From: Selaginella moellendorffii
Taxonomy: Eukaryota > Streptophyta > Lycopodiopsida > Selaginellales > Selaginellaceae
Length of the DNA stretch: 64,000 nt
NCBI RefSeq assembly: GCF_000143415.4
Contig: NW_003314348.1
Coordinates: forward strand, 67,309 to 131,308
Direction of reading: 5' to 3'
Part shown: one piece after another, positions 52,485 to 64,000 of the stretch
Position numbering within the stretch: the first letter of the stretch is position 1
Layout: each line of letters opens with the position of its first letter
Translations under genes and position numbers: made by a program
Notes under the pieces: model-generated
What the model was told of the DNA's origin: nothing
Database searches by the model: none
Seen by the model: only the letters and a program-made list of their open reading frames with translations

Positions 52485-55139
52485 CAGGTTCGACACATTC
52501 AATATATCTTATAATTTTTGTTTAATAACAGGGAGTTCATTGCAGGCTCGAAGCAATCACCCTCGTGATCCAGAGCTCCGGCTTCCCTCTTGCCACTTCG
52601 AGGCATCGTCGTAGCGCATGAGTTCCATCGTTTCTCGTGGAAACCAGATCTCCAGCCGGCAAAACCGTCCTGCTGTATAATCCTGTAAGCAACACCTTAT
52701 TGGAAAGTGGATCTTCTCCGTTCTCTCGGGAGTGATCGGTAAGAGGCCGGTGCCAGTCCATCCGACTCCATTAGTATTATTTCAAAAGCAACAGCAAAAA
52801 CCGCTATGCCATTTCGCAACTTGATCTGATCAAACGTTCATTCACCGGAAAGAAAGGCTCTCGCTCCGCGTTCTTCGTCTACTTTTTTTAAAATTTCGAA
52901 AACCGTAACTAACCCGGTTAAACTCTGCCGCGTGGCGTTTTGGACGGTATAGATTAAGGGCCAAAGACTCAAATCGATAGTATGGGAGCGCGCAAGTTGG
53001 CAAGGCAAGTAACAAAAGAGAGCGCGAGGAGGAACACAAAGTTGGCCAACCCCTCAAGAGGGTAAAGAGTCAACCTGCAAAGATCAAGGCAAGTCTAGGA
53101 GGGAGCTATCAAAAAACCCTGAAAGGATCACTGCAAAGATCAAATCGTGAGGATCAAGCTCCACAAAGAAAATATGTATCTACTTTCAAGCACCATAGTA
53201 TTACTCTAAACAAGAGTCCCCCATTCCCTATCTCTATGGGTGTGCTGCTCGTTCCATGGCTCCACAACCCCAGGTGCTCCTCCATTCGCTCATGAATTGT
53301 AATAAGTTACATAATTTGTTGTGTGATGTAGCATTGTTTAGATTTTATATTTCTACACAATAAAATCTTTTTATGTCTCTAATATACCTTTTATTTTAAT
53401 ACAAGAAACAGCTTGAAAAGGATAAGCTTCTACCCATATTCTTCTCTTATAAAAATCTTAAGACTTCTTGTTTGTGTATACCACCTGTAGCAAAGATGAA
53501 GTTGGAGTCAGTGACATTGGTATTTAGTTCTGCTTCCTAAAATAACAAATTTGAAAATGTGAGGCTTTTGAAATGGATCTGAAGTTAATTTTCACTGATG
53601 AACACTGTATAAAAGATGCCAGTTAGCTTCTCACCAAATATTGGAGTTGCTCTAGTTGGATTTCTGATTTGTTCATCATCTTTGACAACAATATCCAATA
53701 CACTTTATTCCCACACTTCTCAAAATACTGAATACAAAATGGTTGAGATTGTCCTGCTCTTAAAATTTGTAGTCAAGGTTTAACTTTACTTATTACTAAT
53801 ACAGGTTTTCTTGGATTGAAAAATATACCGGAAGGATATTTAAGATATTGTTAAACTGTATTCTTATAAGATAATCATTCTATGTTGCTTATACAATCTT
53901 AAACCATTTACTTTTACTGTTTACTCTGGTTGATCATGATTTGCCATAAGAAAATATCAAATATATTATTATGGTGTTAGAGGGAAATAAAACAATTTTA
54001 TGGATATGTAAATCAAAGCTAGTCCATAACCTCCGAAACATCACTATAAGAAAGCAGCCAAGATGCATTAGCAACATCGTAATCTAGAGGCAATAAATCT
54101 TTGTTCTTTCAGGGCTCACTTGTTTTTTACCCTAGTAGTTTTGGGATATGATCTAGTTGCAAAGAGGAAATTCCATCGACTTGCAAATAAGGTACGAGAG
54201 ACATCTATACTTTGCCACTGCCACCAACTGAAAATGCATCTCCTTGTCACTACTTTGATGAGTGACTTTTGGTGCCTAGAATATAGTCATGCTCATCGTT
54301 AATGCAGCCCAAGACTAAATCTGAAGGGACCTTCCCCACTATGAAAAGTTGGTAAAAACATTCAAATGTTTATAAACACTGTAATTATTGATTTAAACAT
54401 TAGAAAATTGAATTTTGAAGAGGAACAACATGTAGATTCAGCAAGAAGAAGAAGAATGAATTGCAAAGATTATTCTGGCCACTTAGAGCTCAAGAGATGG
54501 AAAAGAACTCGATAGGGAATTCCTCATTGCAGCAGCATGTTTCCCATGCCTTGACACTCTTGGGACATTCTTGCCTAACTTTAGCCCCAAGTTTAGTAAG
54601 AGGAGCTAGATTTTTATGCAGCAAGAATTACCAAGGTCAGTGATAAAGTAGTGATCAATGGTCACATATTATGATATGAAAAGGTTGAAAGGTAAGAAAG
54701 TTTATCAAAGTACACTTGAAACTTATAAGAATACCATAGTGAAGATGGTCAAGTACACAAAGTTTCCAGATAGCAATGGAATGATGATAAATGGTCAAGA
54801 GACTGAAAAGTGCAAAGTGAGAGGATAGGATTACTAGTTTACTAGAGATGATTTTTCATTTAATTTTCTTACACACCAAAGTGTTCTTTTTCCTCAAGAT
54901 GTCCTTCAAAGATGAACTGTTATTAATATTATTGATTTGTTATAATTAATAAGTTTTTCTTTTTGGAATCAGCAAACCATGATTGCTGTTGCACAGAAAT
55001 ATAATTAGTAGAATAAATTATTGAATTTTTTGTTGGTCATAAAACACCAAGAAGTCTTGGTGTATAACCAGTACCAATGAAAACAAAAGAAAAATGAAAA
55101 AAAGTCCAAAATGCAAGCATATTCTTCTTTTAAATCAAG
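52485..55139. other. Intergenic and AT-rich sequence, no supported gene
   Basis: The first about 500 bp are ordinary PPR 3' flank. From about 53060 the DNA becomes AT-rich with only short frames (for example 54120-54302, 54461-54643) that show no domain. Old transposon debris is likely, but no termini are visible. Confidence 0.4.
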
Positions 55140-55142
55140 CAT

Positions 55143-55880
55143 CTATGCCATGCAACGGCTGGAGCACCGGTGCACGATCCGGTGCATGTGCCGGTAATTG
55201 GGCGATAGCTGGAAGCTAAATCTCTGTAAGATCATGGCCACGGCGATCTTGGCTTCGGTGTGGGCGAAGGATTGGCCCGCTCTGGCCTTGGGAGAATGGG
55301 AGAAATGCGAAGAGGTGCTGTGTCTTGGAAGTGCGTCCGCAATGCGCTCGGGTCTAAACTCGTTGGCGTCGTTGCCCCAGAGATCCGTGTCGTGGAGGAG
55401 GCAGAGGATGGGGACGATCACTCCGCTCCGTTCCGGGAATGACAAATGCCCAAGCTTGGCATCTTTGAATTAGCTCCGGACGATGACAACGGCAGGAGAA
55501 TACAATTGCAAGCTCTTGTTGAGCACCATCCCGACCTGGAATTTGCCATAGGTATAGAGTTTAGAGGAGAAGTCCAATGAAGAATGAAGAACTTACGATT
55601 TTTAGCTTGCTTAAGCCCTTGGCATCTGGTGCTTTGGACTGGCAGACTTGGCGTACTTCATCTCGGGCTCGTTCCTGCCAGGATGGGTTTATGGTGAGGG
55701 GCATCATTGTCCATGCCAGCCACTTAGCTGAGGTATTGTGTCCCGCAATGTAGAACGTCTTGCATTCCTCCATCATCAATGGGGCGGTGAGGTGTCACTT
55801 CCAAGGCAAAGAAGAAGTGTTTGAGTTTGTTTCTTCAGCTTATGGGAAGATTCTTTTTGTAAGAAAAGATTCAAATTGTT
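55143..55880 (-). pseudogene. Partial cytochrome P450 pseudogene (tandem relative of the gene at 57227)
   Basis: The coding remnant matches exons 4 and 5 of the intact gene: EECKTFYIAGHNTSAKWLAW (near 55770), then the ESLR-region intron and PEST-like EFRPERIADA, ending at about 55143. The heme motif of the intact gene (FSQGQRVCLGQ) is reduced to FSHSPKARAGQSF by small deletions, so the heme Cys is lost. At about 55785 the sequence jumps from mid exon 4 to sequence matching the intact gene's 5' flank (GTGTTTGAGTT, GCTTCTTCAGCTT; compare 59215-59240). A single deletion therefore removed the promoter-proximal part and exons 1 to mid 4. Confidence 0.85.
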
Positions 55881-55930
55881 TAATGTATGGCATTGAACCA
55901 TCTTCAACAACCCTAAACAATTCAAATAAG

Positions 55931-56966
55931 GGGAGAAATGCACAATCTAATACCCCTTTTTCTTACATGTTACCCCTTGCCATGCTCACTCCTCCCTCCC
56001 TCCGTGGCATGCTTAGTCACACCTAGCTCTGCACCTTAAATATTTAACAACTAATTCTAAATTAGTGATGTTAAAATTTAATTAGTAGATGTTGTTAACA
56101 GATATGCTAACGACTATATTTGTATAATTAGCCAGTGAATGAACGGTTATAATTTATACATATATAGCCTACTATTTGTGCTCCTTATATTTTATTTCTT
56201 ATTTTATTCATTATCTTTAGTATTATGGCTAGATTGGAATATATAGATTATGCTAAGATAGTATTCTTTCTTTTTCTGATCTTATTGAGAGAATTAATAG
56301 TAAAGTAAATTATTTTTACTTTTTGTATTTCTTCAAGAAGAGAGAGAATATAAAAGATATCATCAACCAATGACATCTTTTATTGGTCTTCTTCTTCATT
56401 TTAATGCACCAATAATATTCTAAGCATTTGAGCAAATGAGAGATTACTATTTGCAAACTAAGTATTAGTTCTAAGAGGTCTTGTGGTATTGCAATTTTTA
56501 TGATTCTACTTTAAACCATCTTTACAACCTTGATTATCAAATGATATGTCATTGATCAATGACATCTTTCACATTCTCTCTCTTCTGGAAGAAGACCAAT
56601 TAGAATATAAAAATTAAAAGAATTTATTTTACTATTAGTTCTCTCAATAAGATCAGAAAAAGAAAGAATACTATCTTGAGCATAATCTACATATTCCAAT
56701 CTAGCCATAATACCAAAGAGAATGAATAAAATAAGAAATAAAATATAAGGAGCACAAACATAAAATACAATGAGGACAAACTTAAACCAAGCTAGGTTAT
56801 ATATGTATAAATTATAGCCGTTCATTCACTGGCTAATTATAAAATTATAGTCGTTAACATATCCATTAACAAAATCTGCTAATTAAAATTTACAGTTACT
56901 AATTTAGAGTTAGTCGTTAAACATTTAAGGATGGCAAAAAGGTAGCCACTTAAAAGAGGGGGTGTG
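55931..56966. mobile_element. Foldback-type DNA element with about 300-bp arms
   Basis: About 56034-56330 is the reverse complement of about 56560-56935 with scattered differences (for example TTAGCCAGTGAATGAACGG at left and its complement at 56819-56837). CAAATAAG at 55923-55930 and 56967-56974 is a candidate 8-bp target duplication. The outer few dozen bases of the arms align only partly, with about 60 bp extra on the left. The 89-codon frame at 56556-56825 lies in one arm and is not supported. It is probably a non-autonomous element of a superfamily with 8-bp (or 9-bp) duplications. Confidence 0.65.
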
Positions 56967-57226
56967 CAAATAAGACTCACAGCCTAATTCCTCACCCATC
57001 TATTTGTCTGTTAACACTTCCTGGCCTTCACCTGAAAGGGCGCCAGAGACAAAAAATGTATTTTTGATATATATAACACAACAGAAGAAATTAAGTTATA
57101 ACCCTCTAGTAACTTAACTTACAGAATCTAAAAGGTAGCAACCAACATTTCCCTTCACAATATTGACTTACTATGTCCTTTGAAAAATACGGTTAAACTC
57201 TGACACATATTTTTTCTCGGTTTAGG

Positions 57227-59013
57227 TCAATCATCTAGTCTTTGGAGAAGCAAGGGCATGCCGTGCAGCGGCTGGAGCGCGATCCGGTGTACGGGGCTGT
57301 GCCGGTAATTGGGCGATAGCTGGAAGCTAAATCTCTGTAAGATCATGGCGACGGCGATCTTGGCTTCGGTGTGGGCGAAGGATTGGCCCAGGCACACGCG
57401 CTGGCCTTGGGAGAATGGGAGAAATGCGAAGAGGTGCTGTGTCTTGGAGGCGCTGGAGATGCCGTCCGCAAAGCGCTCGGGTCTAAACTCGTTGGCGTCG
57501 TCGCCCCAGATGTCCTTGTCGTGGAGGAGGTAGAGAATGGGGATGATCACTCCGCTCCCTTCCGGGAATGACAAATGCCCAAGCTTGGCATCTTTGAAGC
57601 AGCTCCGGACGATGGCAACGGCAGGAGAATACAATCGCAAGCTCTCGTTGAGCACCATCCCGACCTGGATTCGCCATAGCTATAGAGTTTAGAGGAGAAG
57701 TCCAAGAAAGAACAAAGAACTTACGATCTTTAGCTTGCTTAAGCTCTCGGCATCTGGTGCTTGGGACTGGCAGACTTGGCGGACTTCTTCTCGGGCTCGC
57801 TCCTGCCAGGATGGATTTATGGCGAGGAGCATCATCGTCCATGCCAGCCACTTAGCCGAGGTCTCCTGTCCCGCGATGTAGAACGTCTTGCATTCCTCCA
57901 TCAAGCCGTCAATGGTGAAGGAGAGCCCGGTCTTTGCATCATAGTGCTCCGCGTCGACTTCCTTGAGCATCACTCCGAGGAGATCACTTCCATAGCCCTC
58001 GATCTCTCCCGCCGCCGTTTGATCCTTCCGGACTTGGACAATCTCTTCCAGTGTCGAGCGCACCTCGGCATTGACGGCTTTGATATCGCGGTTGATCTTG
58101 GAGAATGGAAGCTTGCTGTGATGGAGTTTGTAAGAGACAAGTTCAAGTGCGAAGTCTATACCTCTGTATCCATAGCGATGAAAATTTGCGGTAGACGAGC
58201 TCGCCCACTTGATCCAGCAGCTCGAAAACTCTGTGGCCCTGCTTGTAGCTGCTGCCAAATGCCGCTCGAGAGATAATGTCCGACGTTAGTGTAATGAGCT
58301 CCTTGCAAACTTCCAGTTCGATGGGCTCTTCTTTGCCTTCTGTGAGAGCATTCCATTTCGCCAGCATGTCTGCTACGCAATCTCGCATGCCGCCGACCAT
58401 GAGCTACAAGATTTTATGTCAAGAGAAGAACTTTGGAGTGATTTTCGCTCGCTTGCCTTGATCTTGTCGGCGTGAAAGGCCGGTGCGAGGATGCGACGCC
58501 TCAACGCCCACTCGTCTCCATTCACGACGGCCATGCCTCGGCCCAGGAGATCGATCTGGAGCTGACGCTGCCAGTTGGAGTTCCAAAACGCTCCAGCCTT
58601 GTTGTAGAGCACCTCTTTGATCATGTCGAGGTCCGTAAGAACAACGCCAGGCTCGCTTCCCCACCACCACCGCAATGGTTGTCCTGGAAGAGAAGAAAAT
58701 GTAAGTGAAATCTCTACAAGAACAAGAACTGGCGATGGGTACCATAGAGTTTAGCCCACTGGAGGTGGTGTGGCTGGACATACTCCATGATATCGTGGGT
58801 GATCGGCCCTTCGATGCATTTGGCCTCGACGCGAGTCCGGATGTCAAATATGTGCTTGACATTTCCAGAGAGAATCGACCTGGGCGGGCCCCGAATACCC
58901 TGCCGCCGCAGCTTGGCCTCGAGGATCCAGGGCTTGAGCAAGGGCTTCGTCACCGCCTTCCACACCAGAGCTACGCATAACGCCGCGATCGTCCATAGCC
59001 ACATTGGCGCCAT
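57227..59013 (-). CDS. Cytochrome P450, CYP72 clan
   Basis: Five exons (59013-58743, 58683-58457, 58403-58162, 58115-57725, 57664-57227) give 522 codons. The N-terminal anchor WLWTIAALCVALVWK is followed by the clan's PWILEAKLRRQGIRGPP. The oxygen-binding helix I reads FYIAGQETSAKWLAWTMMLL. K-helix NESLRLYSP holds ExxR, EFRPERFADG is the PERF region, and FLPFSQGQRVCLGQ is the heme loop with the axial Cys. P450s of this type are ER-bound monooxygenases using O2 and a reductase. The clan includes hormone- and terpenoid-modifying enzymes, and the substrate here is unknown. Introns are 46-60 bp. Intron 2 has a GC donor (AAG|GCAAGC), and the 46-bp intron 3 is required for an open frame. A broken relative lies 1.3 kb downstream. 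Confidence 0.9.
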
Positions 59014-59502
59014 GGAAAAATGATTTAAGAGATTTCCTTTGAGGGAATAATGTGAGCAAGTTTATTTAGTATAGTACCTTGCTTGAGCGCCAAGCGATCT
59101 GCGAAAAAAAAAAATTGTTTGGTGCCCTACCGTGGCGAGAGATGACTGGCTGGGTTTTACCACATTGGCTGTCGCTTCCAAGGAATTTGGACCAATGCCT
59201 GCCAAAAGGAAGAGGTGTTTGAGTTCGCTTCTTCAGCTTCTACACGGTAGAGAAGAGATTCTTTTTGTATTCATCGAGATTCGAGTTCTTTGAAGTACAT
59301 TCTTTCAATCCCAGCAATCGAGAAACCGTTGTTTTCCCGAAGACTTCTTCAGCGGGTCCCGATTTCTTCACGCCAATTCAGCAAATCTCCAACCCACCTC
59401 TCTTCTGTTACACCAAGAACGAATGGGGCTTATGCTTGTGTCTAGGATTTCCTCTTTGAATTAAGAAATGGCTTCTCGTTGTGGTCCGGACCCGTTTGAA
59501 AG
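59014..59502. other. 5' flank of the P450 gene
   Basis: Contains the presumed promoter; TATTTAGTATAG at about 59063-59074 could serve as a TATA region. Part of it (about 59180-59260) is conserved in the pseudogene at 55785-55880. Confidence 0.4.
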
Positions 59503-59587
59503 CCCACTCTGAACTATGTCTTCAAAGTTGACCTCGACCCTGACATAAACCCACTCTGAACCATGTCTTCAAAGTTGACCTCGAGCC
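59503..59587. repeat. Two tandem copies of a 38-bp segment, 47-bp period
   Basis: CCCACTCTGAACTATGTCTT continues ...GTTGACCTCGACCC at 59503-59540 and is repeated with two substitutions at 59550-59587. Confidence 0.7.
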
Positions 59588-60053
59588 TAGCTCATCGCCA
59601 GGGTGCTTTTCTGTGCCGCTTCAGACCAACTTCAACCTCTACGTTGGGAAGTTGCTTCCCATTCAGTGAGTGAATTATGGCCAAACCCTTCACCAAACTT
59701 CTAGGCACAGCTTTGTGGGCCCAAAAAATATCACTTTGATAGTAAGCATACATGCTCTTTAAATTCAAGGAGAAGGATTTGTAACAAAGAAGAAAGAGTA
59801 ATAGACAATAGTACTTGAAGAAAGACCAAGTCATTTCCATAGATGTAATTGTTGAAAGTTGAATTTCTTATAGTCTGTGCAAACTTTTTTTTTGAAATAG
59901 CATATTAGTGGCCTAATGTGAAGATATAAGTATTCCACTAAGGAATTTAGGATTAAACCCACTAGAGAAAATTAAATTGCCATATGTTAATCTCAACATA
60001 TAGTGTGATTCCCCTAGCCAACTAAAAGAGTTTAACCAAAGCCTAATACTAAA

Positions 60054-60232
60054 TGTAAACTCTCGAGTTTGGAGGTCACCTAACCCAATATTACTCAAAC
60101 CCAATGACATTTAACCCTAAATATCCTAAAACCTTTAATTAATTGAAAAAGGGTACCCTTATTCATGAGCTTTTTCTTTTTATATTTAAATCTTAATAGA
60201 TTATTTCTCAAGTCATTTTACCCCTAGTCACA
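60054..60232 (+). repeat. Decayed copy of the 197-bp TRIM/solo LTR
   Basis: It begins TGTAAACTCTCGAGTTTGGA and follows the reverse complement of 323-519 throughout (GAGGTCACC, CAAACCCAA, TTTAACCC, TCTCAAGTC). Most differences are C-to-T or G-to-A. No target duplication is detectable. Confidence 0.65.
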
Positions 60233-60479
60233 TTTATGACACCATAAGCTATTGTACTATAACTTCTAGTGCTTTTTAAGGTATTTGTTCAAGAATAACT
60301 TGTTAATTTAGGATGAATTTATGATGCTCGTCCTTGCTATTTGATTTAGCATTTGCTCCAAACTTTGATCAACTCCTTATATGATCTATCTTAATTTGTA
60401 TTACACCCTCATTAAAATATATTGAGCATTAGACAAAGATTTTTCTCTTCATTAGAATCCAAACTCCATCCTCTTCATA

Positions 60480-60920
60480 TTTAATAAAGATGTAAAAATA
60501 GACTCAATCATCCATTTTGCCAACTGTTCATCACAAGATATATAGCAAAAACCTAAACTTCAAACACTCAAAGATGGGAGACTTTAGGTTTCTTACCTAT
60601 CCATGCCTTACAAGGAGTCTAAACATTGTTGATAGGCTCTAAAGTTAATATATATGTGAAATGCCTCTCCAAAAACATGAAGTAATATTTTTGGCTTTCA
60701 TTATAGAATATATTACATTTCTAGAATGCCATTCTAGCCAAGTTCATTTGCCATCGATTTTTATTGAGAAATTCCCCTTTTATGTAAATAGCATCAAACT
60801 CCCTATTCAGGAACTCTAACCCTCCATCAATATAAACAGTTTTGATATAAGTAACTATATCTTTGTGATTCTACTCAAGAACAAAGCATAAATTTGGTCA
60901 ATGTTCCAAGTTTAGATAGC
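60480..60920 (-). pseudogene. Ty1/copia integrase relic
   Basis: The minus strand reads VYIDGGLEFLNREFD, then (with stops) TLEPINNV-TPCKAWIGKKP and KVSHL-VF. This is the conserved copia integrase tail in which TPYE-W-GKKP is followed by VSHLRVFGC. Several stops interrupt it. Upstream and downstream copia domains are not recognisable in the AT-rich surroundings. Confidence 0.65.
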
Positions 60921-62301
60921 TAGAGTTGAGCATAAAACTAGAAAATGGCTCATCCACAATGAGCAAAAAGCACCTTGATCCTTCAATAGTGATGTTTTGA
61001 CCCATTTGTACAATATTAAAGTAAAAAAATTTTAAAATTTCTATACCTTATTGAGCTTTTGTTTTTTTAAAGATTTCTTTAATCCACTACAAAAATCTAT
61101 ACACCTATTAGGATTGAAAGTTTTGTGCTATAGCTCTATCATTGAGATGTCCCCAACATGAGCCACCATGCTAGAAACACTTTTATATAGCAAGATATAA
61201 AAATCACCATCTCATTGGGCAAAAGTCATTAGATTGATTTATCATTCTTTTCAGCATTATGATCTTGGTTTTGAACTTGCCTAAATTTTTTGAAATCTCA
61301 CTTATACTAATCCACATCCTCCTCAAAAGCCACTTCATCTGACTATTGTAATGTTGTAATCTCCCCAGACATGACCTCCCAAATTCCACTATGCCCTAAA
61401 AGCTTACAATCATCTCATTGCTAATGTTTATTAAAACTAAGCAAAAGAAACCATGTAAAGACCCACTCCAATGGAACAAAGAAAATAGCAAAATAAAAGT
61501 ATCTTCAAGTATAGTCTTAACATACTTTAATTTTTCCCTTGATGCTCTATAGTGTCTCATAATGCTCCAGTTGTCATGTCCTTTGTCATTCTTTTGGCTG
61601 TACCTAATATATGGGATCAACATGAGAATGATGTGATACTTTTAGATTCAAGTGGTAAATATCATGCGTGGTAGGTAAAAGGAAAGAATTTACATTCTTG
61701 TATTAAGAGTTATTATTTCTCTAGAATGGAAAATTTTCCAAAAATATTTTAAGATTTTTCAATAGTTGATCTATTGATCATTTATCCTAAAAACCATTTT
61801 ATTTTTATAAGTCATTATAAACTAGTGAAGTGACTTTAGTTTACTTAGATATTAATAAATGGTTTATTATGATGTGGTTAAAGCAATTGAGTTGGATAAA
61901 GTTTAAAGTTTTAATAAAAAAAGTCAATAATATTTTTTTATAAAGGTAATCTTTATGCATTTCTTATATAGTATTATATGCACTTTACATTTGGGTTAGA
62001 CTCTATGAGAGTAGTAAACTTTCATTGATCTTAATTTGATTTTAGTGGCCATTTACCTTGGCTAAGGATAGGAATGTCCAACTTAGTTAATATGTTTATT
62101 AAAGGTTGTGTACCTATATAAGTACATCTGATGGTCTTTACTTTAGTTTTAGTTGGGTGTTGATCATTTATAGTTAGCCTCTTTAATTATATTTAGAGTT
62201 ATTAACTAAACATATTAGTGAGCTTATTGTGGTTCAATTGCATTTGAGTAGTCATTTATCTATACTTATCTATGTTTTTATATGTTATACCTAGATGTAG
62301 A
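60921..62301. other. AT-rich decayed sequence
   Basis: Only short interrupted frames are present (for example minus-strand 61204-61389 and 61396-61623). Some may be remnants of the copia element, but no motif is secure. Confidence 0.35.
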
Positions 62302-62585
62302 GTATATGAATTTGGAGATGAACTCTAAGCCCATTGCATTATGAATTGAGGGTCTAATATAGATTTAAATCCTCTATGAGCACTAGCTTCTTATATTCAA
62401 CTCTTACATATAAAATAGTGTTAGATAAAGTTGGACATAATTTTAGCATACTGGTGGCTTAATGAGAGGGTAAGGGTAGCCCATCTATTAAAGTAGTATA
62501 GAGCTTGGGTTTCAACCTAAGTAAAATGCAAAACAAAGAGTAACATATCCTAATGGAAGCCAAATTAATATCTCAAATGGTTTAT
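62302..62585 (-). repeat. Heavily mutated LTR-B relic
   Basis: GAATTTGGAGATGAACTCTA, then GCCCATTGCA and ACATAATTTTAGCATACTGG, then CCAAATTAATATCTCAA align with 30170-30440 of the 5' LTR of element B. Almost all differences replace C or G with T or A. Only this part of the LTR is recognisable. Confidence 0.7.
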
Positions 62586-63303
62586 CATGCTATGATAGGT
62601 TTGTTTATTAAATGGTATTGCGAAGGATTGTATTATTGGGCTTGTATGGTTTTCCTATGTTGGTATATTGGTTTCACCTCTATTAATAATGTTTGGCATG
62701 GTAGTGGATTATATTGAGTCTTGGACATAATGATTCACTCCTTGAGGATGTATTATTTATAATTGGGTATTAATAAAAGATTGGTCTTAGATATTAAATA
62801 TAATATCTTTGACTTTTGTTAATTTAGTTGCTAGAAAGTTTTGAGTGGTGGTTTGCTCTTGCTTTCTTTTAATTTTGTTTTGGTGTTGATAGTGTTAAAG
62901 TAATCTTGATGTTGATATTGTAGAAGTTAAAATTAAAGTGAGATTAAATATTTTTCCATGGTATATTGAGGAAGTTAAATTTTCCCATCTATAATGATTC
63001 AAATGATTGATGATTGGTTAAACTCTCATTAGAGATTGACATTTAGTTTTGCTAGTCTTAATGAAAATGGTGTTAATGGTTTGGCTATACTTTTATATTA
63101 TTGACATTCAAGAATTTGTTAGATAGCAATTATATTGGCATTCAAACTAATTGAGTGATAAGTTAAGTTAATCTTAGTCTAAATGAGATTATTTAGTAAA
63201 GTGTTGCTCTTAAAAAGTGGTTTAATCATGAATTATACTAGCTTTGTAAAATGAAGAATTAATGATCAATATTAAAGTTGTTGAGTCATTGATAATTTGA
63301 GTT
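62586..63303. other. AT-rich sequence between the LTR-B relic and A2
   Basis: Nothing recognisable is present. The last five bases before A2 are GAGTT, one half of a possible target duplication whose partner is outside the window. Confidence 0.4.
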
Positions 63304-64000
63304 TGTGAGGGCTAAGTGTACGGCTACGATGCCGTATACTAATATTAGCGTAGTGGATTTTGGTAGCCGTCGGATTGGTTTCAATCCGGACCACTCGCTC
63401 CTGTATATAAACTAGGGTTTTTGGGTTAATTGATATGCACATTTCTGTATTCCCTTTCCATATTCCATGCACTCACATTGGTGGAGATGAGGGGCACCTT
63501 TGATTGTCCCTGGGAGTGCTTGGATTTGGGATTTCGGTTTAGATCTAGCTTTTGCATTGTCTAGATCTAGCTTTTTCCATTTCCTTTCTTTTGTTCTTTC
63601 CTTTCAGGATTTTGGTTTAGATCTAGCTTTTTGCATTGTCTAGATCTACCATTTCTTTCCAGCTTTTTGTCATTTCTCTTCTTTTGCTCTTTCTTTCTCA
63701 TTCATTTTCATGGCCGATCCGCAATCTCCTCCTTTGACTCTAGAGCAGCAGTTGGTTCAATTGCTTGATGCTATGCGCTTGCAATTGAACAACCAAACTC
63801 AGTTGATGGCGGCGTTCACGGCACATGGTACAACTCCTCCTGCTTTTGGTGCCAATCCTCGCGTTCGGCCGGAGTTCTTTCGTGGGAATCCTGGGGATGA
63901 TGTGTACCATTGGTTCGATCACTTCACGGTGATTGCCACATATCATTCTTGAGATGATGCTCGACGTTTGCGTGAGTTCCCCACATGTCTTCAAGGGACG
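63304..64000 (+). mobile_element. Ty3/gypsy element A2, 5' end, cut by window edge
   Basis: The LTR starts TGTGAGGGCTAAGTGTACGG. A TATA-like CTGTATATAAACTAGGG lies about 100 bp in. A leader with three TTTAGATCTAGC-type repeats follows, then the gag ATG at 63710. It is the best-preserved A-family 5' end in the window. Confidence 0.8.
63710..64000 (+). pseudogene. gag of element A2 with in-frame stop
   Basis: The frame starts MADPQSPPLTLEQQLVQLLD and runs 80 codons through RPEFFRGNPGDDVYHWFDHF to YHS. It then has TGA at 63951-63953 where the internal copy of A has Trp (TGG). The frame reopens with DDARRLREFPTC to the window edge. Confidence 0.75.

Overview
The window looks like nuclear DNA of a land plant, most probably the lycophyte Selaginella or a close relative. 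This is inferred from very short introns (46-65 bp in most genes), two intronless DYW-class PPR genes, a plant-type metaxin, a CYP72-clan P450 and many chromovirus-type Ty3/gypsy elements. Genes and repeats are sharply partitioned.

Layout. 1-7370: the 5' end of a minus-strand Ty3/gypsy element (A1) carrying a 197-bp solo LTR/TRIM with a 5-bp target duplication; an MRG-domain gene copy that has lost its start codon; then AT-rich decayed transposon sequence. 7371-34411: a nested stack of mobile elements. Gypsy element A (minus) is split by chromovirus B (8924-31088, minus, TSD GTAGA). B is split twice: its pol by a non-coding LTR element C (18177-25587, TSD GATAC), and its 3' LTR by a 7.4-kb TIR DNA transposon D (9695-17101, TSD AAAT). 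34412-45399: a gene island with metaxin, an uncharacterised gene candidate, an AVT-type amino-acid transporter, a PPR-DYW gene and a DUF4408/DUF761-type membrane protein. 45400-47355: an inverted second copy of the MRG gene, this one intact. 47387-59013: a GH28 polygalacturonase pseudogene, a second PPR-DYW gene, a partial P450 pseudogene, a foldback element and an intact P450. 59014-64000: AT-rich relics (TRIM copy, Ty1/copia integrase, LTR-B relic) and the 5' end of another A-family element (A2, plus).

Most unusual region: DNA transposon D. It has 24-bp perfect terminal inverted repeats and an empty-site control in the other LTR of its host element. It encodes a Cys-rich transposase-like ORF broken by one stop codon (minus) and a separate ORF with a ParB/sulfiredoxin-like motif pattern (plus). 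It also carries eleven full-length copies of a 22-bp palindrome (core TGGCATGAGGCCTCATGCCA) that I did not see elsewhere in the window. A ParB-like protein together with parS-like palindromes on a eukaryotic transposon is the best candidate here for an undescribed system; the functional link is inference.

The host genes do not form a pathway. The MRG protein is a chromatin reader, the metaxin serves mitochondrial outer-membrane import, and the PPR-DYW proteins are organellar RNA editors.
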